From assembly GCA_000620205.1 (NCBI GenBank), contig JHVP01000003.1, forward strand, positions 186,001 through 250,000: a stretch of 64,000 nt of DNA, written 5' to 3'. This document shows positions 38,801 to 50,097 of the stretch, piece after piece. Made by a program: the position numbers and the translations under genes. Every line of letters begins with the position of its first letter. Position 1 is the first letter of the stretch. A model generated the notes under the pieces. It worked only from the letters and a program-made list of their open reading frames with translations. It was not told the DNA's origin and did not search any database. The DNA comes from Geodermatophilaceae bacterium URHA0031 (GTDB taxonomy: Bacteria; Actinomycetota; Actinomycetes; Mycobacteriales; Geodermatophilaceae).

Positions 38801-39421
38801 CTTCTTCTCGATGGACAGCCCGTGGTCCATGATCTCGGCGTAGAAGTTCTCCCGCCCGAAGATGTCCTGGAAGTCGGCGGCGGCCTCCCGCGCCTTGTCC
38901 AGCTTGCCGGCGCGCAGCCACATGTTGACCTCACCCGACGGGCAGCCGGTGGTGGCGATCAGGCCCTTCCCGTACCGCTCCAGCAGGTCCCGGTCGAAGC
39001 GCGGCTTGCGGTACTGGCCCTCCAGGCTGGCCAGCGAGGAGATGCGGAAGAGGTTGTGCATCCCCTCCGTGGTCTTGGCCAGCAGGGTCATGTGCGTGTA
39101 CGCGGCCTTGCCGCGGTTGGACCCGCCGTCGCCCTCCTCGTCGATCAGCTTGTCGCCGAAGTCGAACGGGGCGCGGTCGAACCGGGAGCCGGGCGTGTAG
39201 TAGCCCTCCATGCCGATGATCGGTTTGACCCCGGCGGCGTTCGCCTGCTTGTAGAAGTCGTAGGCGCCGAACACGTTGCCGTGGTCGGTCATCGCCAGCG
39301 CCGGCATCCCCTCGGCCGCGGCGGCCTTGGTGACCTCGCCGAGCTTGGCGGCCCCGTCGAGCATCGAGTACTCGGTGTGCACGTGCAGGTGCACGAAGTT
39401 CTCTGGAGCCGGGGTGCTCAC
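35852..39421 (-). CDS. dnaE: DNA polymerase III alpha subunit, replicative
   Basis: Catalytic subunit of the chromosomal replicase (DnaE1 type, 1,189 residues). The PHP domain at the N-terminus keeps the metal ligands (HLHVHTEYSMLDG, MTDHGNVFG, TNDLHYTHRED), so the PHP proofreading exonuclease known for mycobacterial DnaE1 is likely active. The polymerase active-site Asp residues are in MPDVDIDFDD, with GPGRGSAAGSL and FNKAHSAAYG. Helix-hairpin-helix and OB domains (VTIAGILTAVG, IVVVKGRISRRDDTPSL) follow. A Gly/Asp-rich stretch at about 950-965 is a linker. GTG start. It is a single-gene unit between two non-coding repeat blocks. Confidence 0.98.
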   Translation of the reverse strand: MSTPAPENFVHLHVHTEYSMLDGAAKLGEVTKAAAAEGMPALAMTDHGNVFGAYDFYKQANAAGVKPIIGMEGYYTPGSRFDRAPFDFGDKLIDEEGDGGSNRGKAAYTHMTLLAKTTEGMHNLFRISSLASLEGQYRKPRFDRDLLERYGKGLIATTGCPSGEVNMWLRAGKLDKAREAAADFQDIFGRENFYAEIMDHGLSIEKKTKPALLEIAKELGIPLLGTNDLHYTHREDAQAHDALLCIQTGSRLNEPNRFKFNGDGYYLKSAAEMRALFREHPEACDNTLLIAEQCEVQFTEGADLMPRFPLPEGEDETSWFIKEVERGLHKRYPGGIPDHVRKQADYETGIICQMGFPGYFLVVADFINWAKDNGIRVGPGRGSAAGSLAAYAMGITDLDPLAHGLIFERFLNPERVSMPDVDIDFDDRRRGEVIQYVSQKYGEERVSQIVTYGTIKAKAAIKDAARVLDRPYSVGDELTKLMPPGVMGKDIPLSGIFDPKHDRYKEAAEFRARYESDPGAAEVVDQARKLEGLKRQWGVHAAGVIIGRYPLIDSIPIMRREADGAIITQFDYPTCETLGLLKMDFLGLRNLTVIDDALRNIVINGKEPVDLDEISKDLTDPATYDLLSRGETLGVFQFDGGPMRSLLRLMRPDNFEDISAVGALYRPGPMGANSHTNYALRKNGQQEITPIHPELAEPLAEILGQTYGLIVYQEQVMAIAQKVAGYSLGKADLLRRAMGKKKKSVLDAEYVGFEAGMKENGFSAAAVKTLWDILVPFADYAFNKAHSAAYGLVSYWTAYLKANYPAEYMAGLLTSVGDDKDRRPVYLAECRRMGIKVLPPDVNESSWDFTAVGGDIRFGMASVRNVGHNVVDSIVKAREEKGAFKDFADFMRKIDTVACNKKVIESLAKAGGFDSLGHSRQGIAAIHAQAVDSAMSLKRKEAEGQFDLFGGFGDDDGDSGLGDPLSAALDIPIPTADWSKSERLVFERDMLGLYVSDHPLHGVEHVLTSHADTALAEILAGGVEDGANVTIAGILTAVGPRTNKQGAPWAIATLEDLEAGIEVLFFPKTWAEVSEKVVRDQIVVVKGRISRRDDTPSLFASEVTIPELTEGPRGPVLVSLPAARCTPPVVERLREVLGSHPGTTEVQLKLLNGGRETVLRLDQGLRVRPSTALMGDIKALLGPTSVALL

Positions 39422-39527
39422 GGTGCGGGGTGCTCCTCACGGGTCGTGCGGCCGGCTGTCACCGAGAGGGTGCAGGGGCGGCGGGTGGTTCTGGGTGACC
39501 GGCGGGGAAGGCCGTTCGAGGTCGAGC

Positions 39528-39570
39528 TGGCACTGCGGGTGGCACTACGGGTGGCACTGCCGGGGCACTG
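39528..39570. repeat. 12-bp tandem repeat upstream of dnaE
   Basis: Roughly three and a half copies of TGGCACTGCGGG in the 232-nt gap between dnaE and the acetyltransferase gene. No gene is visible in the gap. Confidence 0.75.
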
Positions 39571-39653
39571 CCCTCACCACGGGCGGTGTGCCCGGGCGGT
39601 GCGGCCCGGGCGGTGGCCGCTCGCGGTGTCTCGATCCTCGCACCTCCGGAGGT

Positions 39654-40175
39654 CTACCCGAAGGGTCTGACGGAACGTGTCCCGCGATCCGGACCACTCC
39701 CTCCCACCGCCCCGACGTGGCCCTCCCGCAACGCCCGGCGCATCGTCACGTGGACGATGCCCGCCTCCTCGTACTCGCCACCCACGACCCGGTACCCGGC
39801 CCGCTCGTAGAACCGCCGGGCGGTGACCTGGGCGTGCAGCTCGACCTCGGTCTGCCCCCGTGCGGCCGCCTCGCGGTGCAGCACCCCGAGCACCGCGGCG
39901 CCGTGACCGCGCCCCCGCACCGCCGGGTCGGCGGCCATCCGTCCGATCACCGCACGCCCCCGGCCGGCCGCGTCCAGCAGCAGCCGGCCGGTGGCCACCA
40001 CCCGGCCGGCGGCGTCCCGGCTGAGCGCGTGCACCGCCGTGGCGTCGGCGTCGTCCCGCTCGAGCTCGGCGGGCACCCCCTGCTCGACGACGAAGACCCG
40101 GTGCCGCAGCGCGGCGACCTCCGGCCAGTCGACGGCGGTGGCGGTCGTCGCGGTCGGCCCGGTGCGCTCGGTCAC
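39654..40175 (-). CDS. ElaA-like GNAT acetyltransferase
   Basis: 173 residues. N-terminal RHRVFVVEQGVPAELERDDADA and GRVVATGRLL are typical of the ElaA/YjcF group. The acetyl-CoA loop is RGRGHGAAVLGVLH, followed by FYERAGYRVVGGEYEEAGIVHV. Substrate unknown. The GTG at 40175 overlaps the stop of the CPBP protease gene (GTGA). Confidence 0.87.
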   Translation of the reverse strand: MTERTGPTATTATAVDWPEVAALRHRVFVVEQGVPAELERDDADATAVHALSRDAAGRVVATGRLLLDAAGRGRAVIGRMAADPAVRGRGHGAAVLGVLHREAAARGQTEVELHAQVTARRFYERAGYRVVGGEYEEAGIVHVTMRRALREGHVGAVGGSGPDRGTRSVRPFG

Positions 40176-40957
40176 CCGACCACCCTCGGCAGCGCGGACG
40201 ACGGGACGAGCAGGAACCGCAGGTCGATGGCGACGTGCAGCAGCACCGGCAGCAGCAACGACCCGGTGGCCAGGTACAGCCCGGCGAGCACGCCACCGAG
40301 CACGCCGGTGGTGAGCACCCCGGACAAGCCCTGGTAGGCGTGCGCCAGACCGAACCCGACCCCGGCCACCAGCACCAGCCCCACGGTGGGCAGCCCCGGG
40401 ACGAGCGCAGCGACGACGGCGAGGAAGAACCCGCGGTACAGCCACTCCTCGCACACCCCCGCCGTCACCCCGACCAGGGCGAACAGGTGCCGCTCGGAGC
40501 GGCTGCGGGGCAGCACCGCGAGGGCGGCGTGCCCCGGCGGCTCGGCGTGCCGGGCCTCCCCGGGCCGGGTCCGGCGGAGCACCTCCGGGGGCGGACCAGC
40601 CAGCGCCCCGGATCGCAGCGCGCGGGTGGACGCCAGCACGAGCAGCAGCAGCACCGCCACCGCCAGCCAGCTCAGCACGCCGGGCCAGCGCTGCGGCAGC
40701 ACCAACCCGACCTGCGCGGCCCCCACGTCGGAGGCGATCCAGACGACCAGGCCGACCAGGGCCAGCCCCCACTCCAGGACCAGCAACCGGCGATAGAACG
40801 ACCGCCGGGCCGCCGGGTCCGTGCGCAGCCGGCCCTCGAACCGGCGGTGCAGCACGTAGCCGACGAACGGCTCCCCCACCACCAGGTAGGCGGCGATGAC
40901 CGCCGCAGACAGCCGCGCCGGACCGAAGTCGGCGAAGGCAGCGGGCAGGTCGGTCAC
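40172..40957 (-). CDS. CPBP (CAAX-like) intramembrane metalloprotease
   Basis: 261 residues with six to eight membrane helices. The C-terminal Abi/CPBP core keeps its three motifs: the Glu pair and Arg in CEEWLYRGF, His in FGLAHAYQG and His in LLHVAIDL. These are the proposed metal-binding and catalytic residues. Targets are unknown. GTG start, 9 nt after the rluD-like gene. Confidence 0.88.
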   Translation of the reverse strand: MTDLPAAFADFGPARLSAAVIAAYLVVGEPFVGYVLHRRFEGRLRTDPAARRSFYRRLLVLEWGLALVGLVVWIASDVGAAQVGLVLPQRWPGVLSWLAVAVLLLLVLASTRALRSGALAGPPPEVLRRTRPGEARHAEPPGHAALAVLPRSRSERHLFALVGVTAGVCEEWLYRGFFLAVVAALVPGLPTVGLVLVAGVGFGLAHAYQGLSGVLTTGVLGGVLAGLYLATGSLLLPVLLHVAIDLRFLLVPSSALPRVVG

Positions 40958-40966
40958 CGCCGCAGC

Positions 40967-41932
40967 TCAGTTCTCGGCGCGCAGCACAGCGAGCGCCCCG
41001 GCCAGGTCGGCGGGGTAGTCGCTGGTGAACTCCACCCAGCGCCCGTCGGCGGGGTGGGCGAACCCGAGCCGGACGGCGTGCAGCCACTGCCGGGTGACGC
41101 CGAGCCGGGCGGCCAGCGTCGGGTCGGCACCGTAGGCCAGGTCGCCGACGCAGGGGTGCCGGAGCGCGGAGAAGTGCACCCGGATCTGGTGGGTGCGCCC
41201 GGTCTCCAGGTGGATGTCGACCAGGCTCGCGGCCGGGAACGCCTCCACGACCTCGTAGTGGGTGACCGACGGGCGGCCACCGGACACGACGGCGAAGCGC
41301 CAGTCGTGCTTGGGGTGCCGGTCGATCGGCGCGTCGATGGTGCCCTTGGACGGGTCCGGGTGGCCCTGCACCAGGGCGTGGTAGCCCTTGTCGACGGTGC
41401 GCTCCTTGAACGCGGCCTTGAGCAGCGTGTAGGCCCGCTCGCTCTTGGCGACCACCATCAGGCCGGTGGTCGCGGCGTCGAGCCGGTGGACGATGCCCTG
41501 CCGCTCGGCCGCGCCGCTGGTGGAGATGCGGTAGCCGGCGGCGGCCAGGCCACCGGTGACGGTCGGCCCGTCCCAGCCGGGGCTGCCGTGGGCGGCGACG
41601 CCGACGGGCTTGTCCACGACCACGACGTCGTCGTCGTCGTACACGACCCGCAGCCCGGCGACCGGCTGCGGCGCGGCCGGCTCGCCCGGTGGCGGCGGCA
41701 GCTCCACCTCCAGCCAGCTGCCGGCGGTCAGCCGGTCCCCCTTGCCGCGGGCCCGGCCGTCGACCAGCACGTTCCCGGCGTCGGCGAGCTCGGCGGCCAC
41801 GGCCCGGGAGACCCCGAAGAGCCGGGTGAGCGCCTGGTCGACGCGCTGCCCCTCGAGCCCGTCGGGCACCGGCAGCGAGCGGAGCTCGCCGGGGCGGCCG
41901 CCGGAGGTGGTCGGGCCGGGACTGCTGGTCAC
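40967..41932 (-). CDS. RluD-family 23S rRNA pseudouridine synthase
   Basis: 321 residues: an N-terminal S4 RNA-binding domain ([22 protein letters not shown]) and the RluA/RluD catalytic domain with the active-site Asp in [19 protein letters not shown] and the [11 protein letters not shown] motif. It probably modifies 23S rRNA near helix 69; assignment to RluD rather than RluC is by neighbourhood with lspA. GTG at 41932, with GGGGA a few bases upstream. It lies 55 nt downstream of lspA. Confidence 0.92.
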   Translation of the reverse strand: MTSSPGPTTSGGRPGELRSLPVPDGLEGQRVDQALTRLFGVSRAVAAELADAGNVLVDGRARGKGDRLTAGSWLEVELPPPPGEPAAPQPVAGLRVVYDDDDVVVVDKPVGVAAHGSPGWDGPTVTGGLAAAGYRISTSGAAERQGIVHRLDAATTGLMVVAKSERAYTLLKAAFKERTVDKGYHALVQGHPDPSKGTIDAPIDRHPKHDWRFAVVSGGRPSVTHYEVVEAFPAASLVDIHLETGRTHQIRVHFSALRHPCVGDLAYGADPTLAARLGVTRQWLHAVRLGFAHPADGRWVEFTSDYPADLAGALAVLRAEN

Positions 41933-41987
41933 GTCCCCATTGTGACGGGTGGGGCCGACGGGACCGGCGGCGCCGGGCCGAGTCGGG

Positions 41988-42593
41988 TCAGTCGCCGACG
42001 CCGGCGGTGTCGGTCGCGTCGGCCGTGCTGCTGCTCCGTCCGCCGTCGAACTCGACACCGCGGAAGGCGAGCACCGCGCCGAGCACGCCACCGCAGACGA
42101 TCGCCGAGTCCGCGACGTTGAAGATCGGCCACACCTGGCCGTAGGGGTCGAACAGCGAGACGAAGTCGACGACGCCGCCGCGCAGGAAGCCGGGGTCGCG
42201 GAAGACGCGGTCGAGCAGGTTGCCCACCGCACCGCCGAGCACCAGCGCCAGCGCGACCGCCCAGCCGGTGGAGAAGAGCCGCCGGGCGCTGCGCACGATG
42301 ACCACCACGACCGCGACGGCGATCAGGGTGAAGACGACGGTCGCGCCCTCGGCGAAGGAGAACGCGGCGCCGGTGTTGCGCGCCTCGGTGAGGTACAGCG
42401 CCCCGCCCAGCAGCCGCAGCGGCTCGCGGTCGGACAGGGTGGCGACCACCAGCAGCTTGGTGAGGACGTCGAGGGCCACCACGGCGGCCGCCAGGCCCAG
42501 CAGCAGCCGGGCCCGCGACCGGCGGGGGCGCACCGGCTGATCGGCTTGCTCGGTCACCGCGCCGTCCTCCTGCTCGCGCGACCGGTCGGCCAC
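41988..42593 (-). CDS. lspA: lipoprotein signal peptidase (signal peptidase II)
   Basis: Aspartic protease that removes the signal peptide from diacylated prolipoproteins made by Lgt. The 201-residue protein has four membrane helices and both catalytic Asp motifs, [12 protein letters not shown] and [11 protein letters not shown], plus [12 protein letters not shown]. The first 12 residues may not be translated, since an in-frame GTG gives MTEQADQPV. The Ser/Thr/Asp-rich C-terminus is disordered. Confidence 0.95.
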   Translation of the reverse strand: MADRSREQEDGAVTEQADQPVRPRRSRARLLLGLAAAVVALDVLTKLLVVATLSDREPLRLLGGALYLTEARNTGAAFSFAEGATVVFTLIAVAVVVVIVRSARRLFSTGWAVALALVLGGAVGNLLDRVFRDPGFLRGGVVDFVSLFDPYGQVWPIFNVADSAIVCGGVLGAVLAFRGVEFDGGRSSSTADATDTAGVGD

Positions 42594-42801
42594 GTCAGGG
42601 ACGACGATAGCCGTGACCGCCTGCCCGCCCGGCCCGGCGCCGCGGGACGAGCCGTCCTGCAGGGCGGCCGCGCGGCGGGCACCCTCGACCTGTGACCCAT
42701 CTCATCACCCCAGAACGGGGGTCGACCGCCGTTCGCCGCGTGCCGACCCGGAGACGGGACGACCATGGTGCTCAGACGTTCCGAGAGCACGGAGGAAGAT
42801 C

Positions 42802-44286
42802 TTGAGCACGGGTGGTCCTTCCAACCCCGACGTGGTCCTCGTCGGCGGCGGCATCATGAGCGCGACGCTGGCCGCGCTGCTGGGCATCGTCGCGCCGGAC
42901 TGGACCGTCGAGGTGTTCGAGTCCGGCTCCGCGGTGGCCGAGGAGAGCTCCGGCCCGTGGAACAACGCCGGGACCGGGCACTCCGCGCTCTGCGAGCTCA
43001 ACTACACCCCGGCCCGCCCCGACGGCACCGTCGACCCGGCGAAGGCGGTGGGCATCAACGAGCAGTTCCAGGTCTCGCGGCAGTTCTGGTCGCACCTGGT
43101 GCGGGCCGGCCTCACCGACTCGCCGAAGACCTTCATCACCTCGGTGCCGCACATCAGCTTCGTCACCGGCGACGACGGTCACGCCTACATGCGCAACCGG
43201 TACGAGGCGCTGGCCCCCCAGCCGCTGTTCGCCGGCCTGGAGTACTCCGACGACCCCGCCGTCCTGGCCGACTGGGTCCCGCTGATGATGCAGGACCGCG
43301 ACCGCAAGCAGCCCGTGGCGGCGACCCGGTCGCTGGCCGGCACCGACGTCAACTTCGGTGCGCTGACCCGGCTGCTGCTCGACGACGCCGTCCGCCGCGG
43401 TGTGCAGCTGCACCTGCAGCACCGGGTGCTCAAGGTGCGTCGCGAGCGCAGCGGCCGCTGGGCGACGACCGTCCGCGACCTCGCCACCGGCGCGCGGCGC
43501 ACTGTGCGCAGCCGGTTCCTCTTCGTCGGGGCCGGCGGTGGCGCGCTCCCGCTGCTGCAGGGCGCCGGCATCCCGGAGATCAAGGGGTTCGGCGGGTTCC
43601 CGGTCAGCGGCCAGTTCCTGCGCACCCGCAACCCGCAGCTGGTCGCCCAGCACCAGGCGAAGGTCTACGGCCAGGCCAAGGTCGGCGCGCCGCCCATGTC
43701 GGTGCCGCACCTGGACCTGCGGCTGATCGACGGCGAGCAGGCGTTGCTGTTCGGCCCCTACGCCGGCTTCTCGCCCAAGTTCCTCAAGGCCGGGTCGATG
43801 TGGGACCTGCCGCGTTCGGTGCGGGCGGGCAACCTCGGCTCGATGCTCGGCGCCGGCTGGGCGAACATCCCGCTGACCCGGTACCTGATCGGTCAGGTGC
43901 TGCAGTCGGAGAAGTCCCGCTTCCGGGCGCTGGAGGAGTTCGTCCCGACCGCCGAGTCCGGTGACTGGGAGCTCATCACCGCCGGTCAGCGGGTGCAGGT
44001 GATCAAGCAGGACACCGCCGGGCGCGGCGTCCTGCAGTTCGGCACGGAGCTGATCGTCGGCGCCGACGGGACGGTCGCCGGGCTGCTCGGCGCCTCGCCG
44101 GGTGCCTCCACCGCCACCGCGGCGATGCTCACCCTGCTCGAGCGCTGCTTCCCCGACCGGATCGACGCCTGGCGCCCGCGGCTCCAGGAGGCGATCCCCT
44201 CCTACGGTCACACGCTGTCCGAGGAGCCGGAGCTGCTCGCCCGGGTCATGGCCGACACCACGAGGACCCTCGAACTCCACGGTTGA
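42802..44286 (+). CDS. mqo: malate:quinone oxidoreductase
   Basis: Membrane-associated FAD enzyme oxidising malate to oxaloacetate and reducing quinone, an alternative to NAD-dependent malate dehydrogenase. 494 residues, with VVLVGGGIMSATLAALLG, EESSGPWNNAGTGHSALCEL and GINEQFQVSRQFW, all diagnostic for Mqo. The TTG at 42802 is chosen because GGAGGA lies five bases upstream; the open frame extends further upstream but without homology. Its 3' end runs into a direct repeat (44286-44346). Confidence 0.96.
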   Translation: MSTGGPSNPDVVLVGGGIMSATLAALLGIVAPDWTVEVFESGSAVAEESSGPWNNAGTGHSALCELNYTPARPDGTVDPAKAVGINEQFQVSRQFWSHLVRAGLTDSPKTFITSVPHISFVTGDDGHAYMRNRYEALAPQPLFAGLEYSDDPAVLADWVPLMMQDRDRKQPVAATRSLAGTDVNFGALTRLLLDDAVRRGVQLHLQHRVLKVRRERSGRWATTVRDLATGARRTVRSRFLFVGAGGGALPLLQGAGIPEIKGFGGFPVSGQFLRTRNPQLVAQHQAKVYGQAKVGAPPMSVPHLDLRLIDGEQALLFGPYAGFSPKFLKAGSMWDLPRSVRAGNLGSMLGAGWANIPLTRYLIGQVLQSEKSRFRALEEFVPTAESGDWELITAGQRVQVIKQDTAGRGVLQFGTELIVGADGTVAGLLGASPGASTATAAMLTLLERCFPDRIDAWRPRLQEAIPSYGHTLSEEPELLARVMADTTRTLELHG

Positions 44287-44346
44287 CATCGCGACCCTCC
44301 GGGCCGCACCGCGGAGCACATTGCGACCCTCCGGGCCGCACCGCGG
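44286..44346. repeat. two direct repeats after mqo
   Basis: Two near-identical 29-nt units with 32-bp period starting at 44286 and 44318; each contains GCGACCCTCCGGGCC followed by GCACCGCGG and differs at one position (ACATC versus ACATT). The first unit starts at the mqo stop codon. Confidence 0.8.
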
Positions 44347-44357
44347 CCAGGAGCCCT

Positions 44358-44414
44358 GAAGGACCCCCTGCCCCCCACCACTCGCGAGCTCGCGGCGGGT
44401 CCCTGCAGGGGGCC
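44358..44414 (-). repeat. structured hairpin repeat, copy 4
   Basis: Minus orientation. Outer stem GGCCCCCTGC with GCAGGGGGTCC; inner stem CCGCC with GGTGG; loop region GCGAGCTCGC; ends TCCTTC. It lies between convergent mqo and the antiporter gene, oriented with the latter. Confidence 0.85.
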
Positions 44415-44441
44415 GAACCACACTGCTGCCCCGGCCGCAGT

Positions 44442-45953
44442 TCAATCCGTCTGCGAGGGCTGGCCGGCCTCGCCGCGCCAGGTGGCGAGCCGGCCGGCCC
44501 GGCTGACCGCACGGAGCCGCCGCTCGGCCTCGGCCCGGGAGCCACGGGCCGAGATCAGCAGCGCCTGGTCACCCCGCATCAGCCGGGTCTCCCGGTCGGG
44601 CACGAAGGGCCGCCCGTCGCGGACCACGAGCACCACCGCGGCGTCCTCGGGCAGGCGCAGCTCCGGCAGGTAGACACCGTGCAGCCGGGACGTGTCCGGC
44701 ACCCGCAGCTGCATCAGCTCCGCGCCCAGCTCGTCCAGCGGCGCGGACTCCACGTCGATGTCCCGCGGGGTCACCGGGGTGGCGATCCGCAGCAGCCGGG
44801 CCATGGCGGGCAGCGACCAGCCCTGCACCACGGTGAAGACGACGACCAGCACGAACACCGTGTCGAACACCTGGGTGGCGCCGGGCACGTCCTCCGCGAT
44901 GGGGAAGGTGGCCAGGACGATTGGCACGGCCCCGCGCAGCCCGGCCCAGGCGATGAACACCTGCTGGGAGAACGGCACCCGGAACCAGGCGAGGCTGAGC
45001 AGCACCGACAGCGGGCGGGCCAGCAGCAGCAGCGCCCCGCCGATCAGCAGCGCCGGCCCGAGCGCGTCGACCAGCCGCTCCGGCGAGACCAGCAGCCCGA
45101 GCATGACGAACAGCCCGATCTGGGCCAGGCTGGCCAGCCCCTCGGCGAACCCGATGGTGCCGGCCCGGTGCGGCAGCGCGGCGTTGCCCAGCACCAGCCC
45201 GCACAGGTAGACGGCGACGAAGCCCGAGGTGTGCGCCAGGTCCGCGGTGGCGAAGGCCAGGACGCACAGCGCCAGGGTGACCAGCGGGTAGAAGCCGGCC
45301 AGCGGCAGCGCGAGCCGGCGGAGCAGCCACGCACCGCCGAACCCGATCCCGATGCCGATCACCGAGCCACCGGCCAGCTCCCCGACCACCTCGGCGAGCA
45401 CCACGTACCAGGGGTGCGTCGCGTGCCCGGTCAGCCGCTCGGACAGCGCCAGCACCAGCAGGATGACGGGCGCGTCGTTGAGCCCGGACTCCAGCTCCAA
45501 CGAGGCGACCATGCGCCGGGGCAGCGGCAGCCGGCGCAGCGAGGAGAAGACCGCTGCGGCGTCGGTGGAGGTGACCACCGCCCCGACCAGCAGCGCGAAG
45601 TCCCAGGAGAAGTCCAGCAGCCAGACGCCGACGGCGGCGACCACCACGACGCTGACCACGACGCCCACCGTGGACAGCGTGATGCCCGGCCCGACCGCCC
45701 GGCGCACGTCGGACCACCGGGTGGTCAGCCCGCCCTCGGCCAGGATCACCACCAGCGCGGCCACCCCGAGGGTCTGGGTCAGGCTGACGTCCTCGAACTC
45801 GACGCCCAGCCCGCTCTCCCCCAGCGCCACGCCGAAGGCCAGGTAGAGCAGCAGGGAGGGCAGCCCGATCCGGTCGGCCAGGCGCAGCGCGACCGCGGCG
45901 ACGAGCACGACGAGGGCGCCGACGGCCAGCGCGACGGTGACCGTCGTGTTCAT
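44442..45953 (-). CDS. CPA1 cation/proton antiporter with RCK_C domain (CvrA/NhaP2 type)
   Basis: 503 residues with twelve or more membrane helices of the sodium/hydrogen exchanger family. It has the paired ND motif region SGLNDAPVILLVL and the TSTDAAAVFS motif of the ion path. A cytoplasmic C-terminal TrkA-C (RCK_C) domain (about residues 405-480) contains LHGVYLPELRLPEDAAVVLV. This architecture is typical of potassium/proton antiporters, so potassium export with regulation by a ligand at the RCK domain is likely. ATG at 45953, divergent from ileS by 96 nt. Confidence 0.9.
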   Translation of the reverse strand: MNTTVTVALAVGALVVLVAAVALRLADRIGLPSLLLYLAFGVALGESGLGVEFEDVSLTQTLGVAALVVILAEGGLTTRWSDVRRAVGPGITLSTVGVVVSVVVVAAVGVWLLDFSWDFALLVGAVVTSTDAAAVFSSLRRLPLPRRMVASLELESGLNDAPVILLVLALSERLTGHATHPWYVVLAEVVGELAGGSVIGIGIGFGGAWLLRRLALPLAGFYPLVTLALCVLAFATADLAHTSGFVAVYLCGLVLGNAALPHRAGTIGFAEGLASLAQIGLFVMLGLLVSPERLVDALGPALLIGGALLLLARPLSVLLSLAWFRVPFSQQVFIAWAGLRGAVPIVLATFPIAEDVPGATQVFDTVFVLVVVFTVVQGWSLPAMARLLRIATPVTPRDIDVESAPLDELGAELMQLRVPDTSRLHGVYLPELRLPEDAAVVLVVRDGRPFVPDRETRLMRGDQALLISARGSRAEAERRLRAVSRAGRLATWRGEAGQPSQTD

Positions 45954-46049
45954 CGGCGGGCACCCATGGGCGCAGTCTCCCGTACCGACGTCCCGGGCTG
46001 ATGACAGGCAGCTGACGGCGGCCGCGCGAGGGGATTGGCGCGGTCGGGG

Positions 46050-49205
<3,156 letters not shown>

Positions 49206-49216
49206 TCGCCTGGGGC

Positions 49217-49275
49217 GGCCCCGGTGCAGGGGCCCGCGCCGAGCGTGCGAGGCGTGGGGGGCACCGGGGTCCTTT
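49217..49275 (+). repeat. structured hairpin repeat, copy 5
   Basis: Outer stem GGCCCCGGTGC with GCACCGGGGTCC; inner stem CGCGCC with GGCGTG; loop GAGCGTGCGA; ends TCCTTT. It lies between convergent ileS and the 49275-49982 gene, its last base touching the latter's stop codon. Confidence 0.88.
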
Positions 49276-49982
49276 CAGGTGCGGCGGGCCCGTTCCCGCT
49301 GGGCCAGGTGGTGGTCGGGTGCGCAGGTGGCGCAGGGGGTGAACCCGTCGGTGCGGGCCTCGGTCAGCGGCAGCGGGATGGTCTCCAGGCCGGACACGTG
49401 CGGGCACCGGGGCAGGTGGTAGCGGGGGTGCTCGTCGACCACCAGCACCTCGTCGGTCAGGTCGAGGACCATCAGCTGGTCGGTGAACTCGACGTCCTCG
49501 ACCGGTGGTTCACCCGGCACCGGGACCACCGGCCCCTCGGCGCTGCGCGGGCCCAGCGGCGCCCGCGTTCCGGCGCCGTCCGACGGCGGTCCGCCGGTCG
49601 GGCCGGCGAGGTCCCCCAGGCCCGACCCGCTGGGCGGGCCGGTGACCCGCGAGATGCTCGGCGAGCTCGGCGGCACCGGCGGCGGTGACACCCGCCGCAG
49701 CGGCTCCCCGTGGTCGGTCTCGGCTGCCGCGTCGTGGCGAGGGGCCACGGGCGGCGGCGCGGAGGCAGCCGTGACCGGTGCGCCGCGGTGGGCGCCGCCG
49801 CGGTCCACCGGGGTGAGCTGCCGCTCGGCCCGCCGCTGCCGGACCTCGCTCACCACGAGCAGCAGGGCGGCCAGCGCGCTCGCCGCGAAGGACGCCCACT
49901 GCAGCGTCGAGGACCCCTGGACCAGGCCGGCGACGAGCAGTCCGACGGCGATCAGGAGCAGCACCACCGCGGCCAGGATCAC
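49275..49982 (-). CDS. membrane protein with C-terminal Cys/His cluster, unknown function
   Basis: 235 residues. Two hydrophobic helices (about 2-20 and 28-44), then a long Pro/Gly/Ala-rich linker (about 55-155) and a compact acidic C-terminal domain. That domain contains VVDEHPRYHLPRCPHV and, about 25 residues later, DGFTPCATCAPDHH: His/Cys residues spaced like a small zinc site (YHxxxCPH ... FxPCxxC). I do not recognise the domain. It may sense or bind metal at the cytoplasmic side. GTG start just downstream of the divIVA terminator. Confidence 0.7.
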   Translation of the reverse strand: MILAAVVLLLIAVGLLVAGLVQGSSTLQWASFAASALAALLLVVSEVRQRRAERQLTPVDRGGAHRGAPVTAASAPPPVAPRHDAAAETDHGEPLRRVSPPPVPPSSPSISRVTGPPSGSGLGDLAGPTGGPPSDGAGTRAPLGPRSAEGPVVPVPGEPPVEDVEFTDQLMVLDLTDEVLVVDEHPRYHLPRCPHVSGLETIPLPLTEARTDGFTPCATCAPDHHLAQRERARRT

Positions 49983-50020
49983 AGCCGGATGCTAGCGGCG
50001 CGCAGCGACGGGCGGACACG

Positions 50021-50059
50021 CCAGCGCCCCTCCGGACCCGTGGTCCGGAGGGGCGCTGG
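50021..50059 (-). terminator. perfect 18-bp hairpin after divIVA
   Basis: Arms from 50021 and 50059 pair without mismatch for 18 bp and leave a 3-nt loop at 50039-50041. It lies 38 nt beyond the divIVA stop. There is no U-tract on either strand. Confidence 0.8.
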
Positions 50060-50097
50060 TGAGTTGCTTGGAACGGCGGCCCGTCAGGGGCCCCCGT

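Noticed and set aside
45954-46049. T-box riboswitch for ileS
   Set aside because: Space is too short and no T-box consensus was seen.
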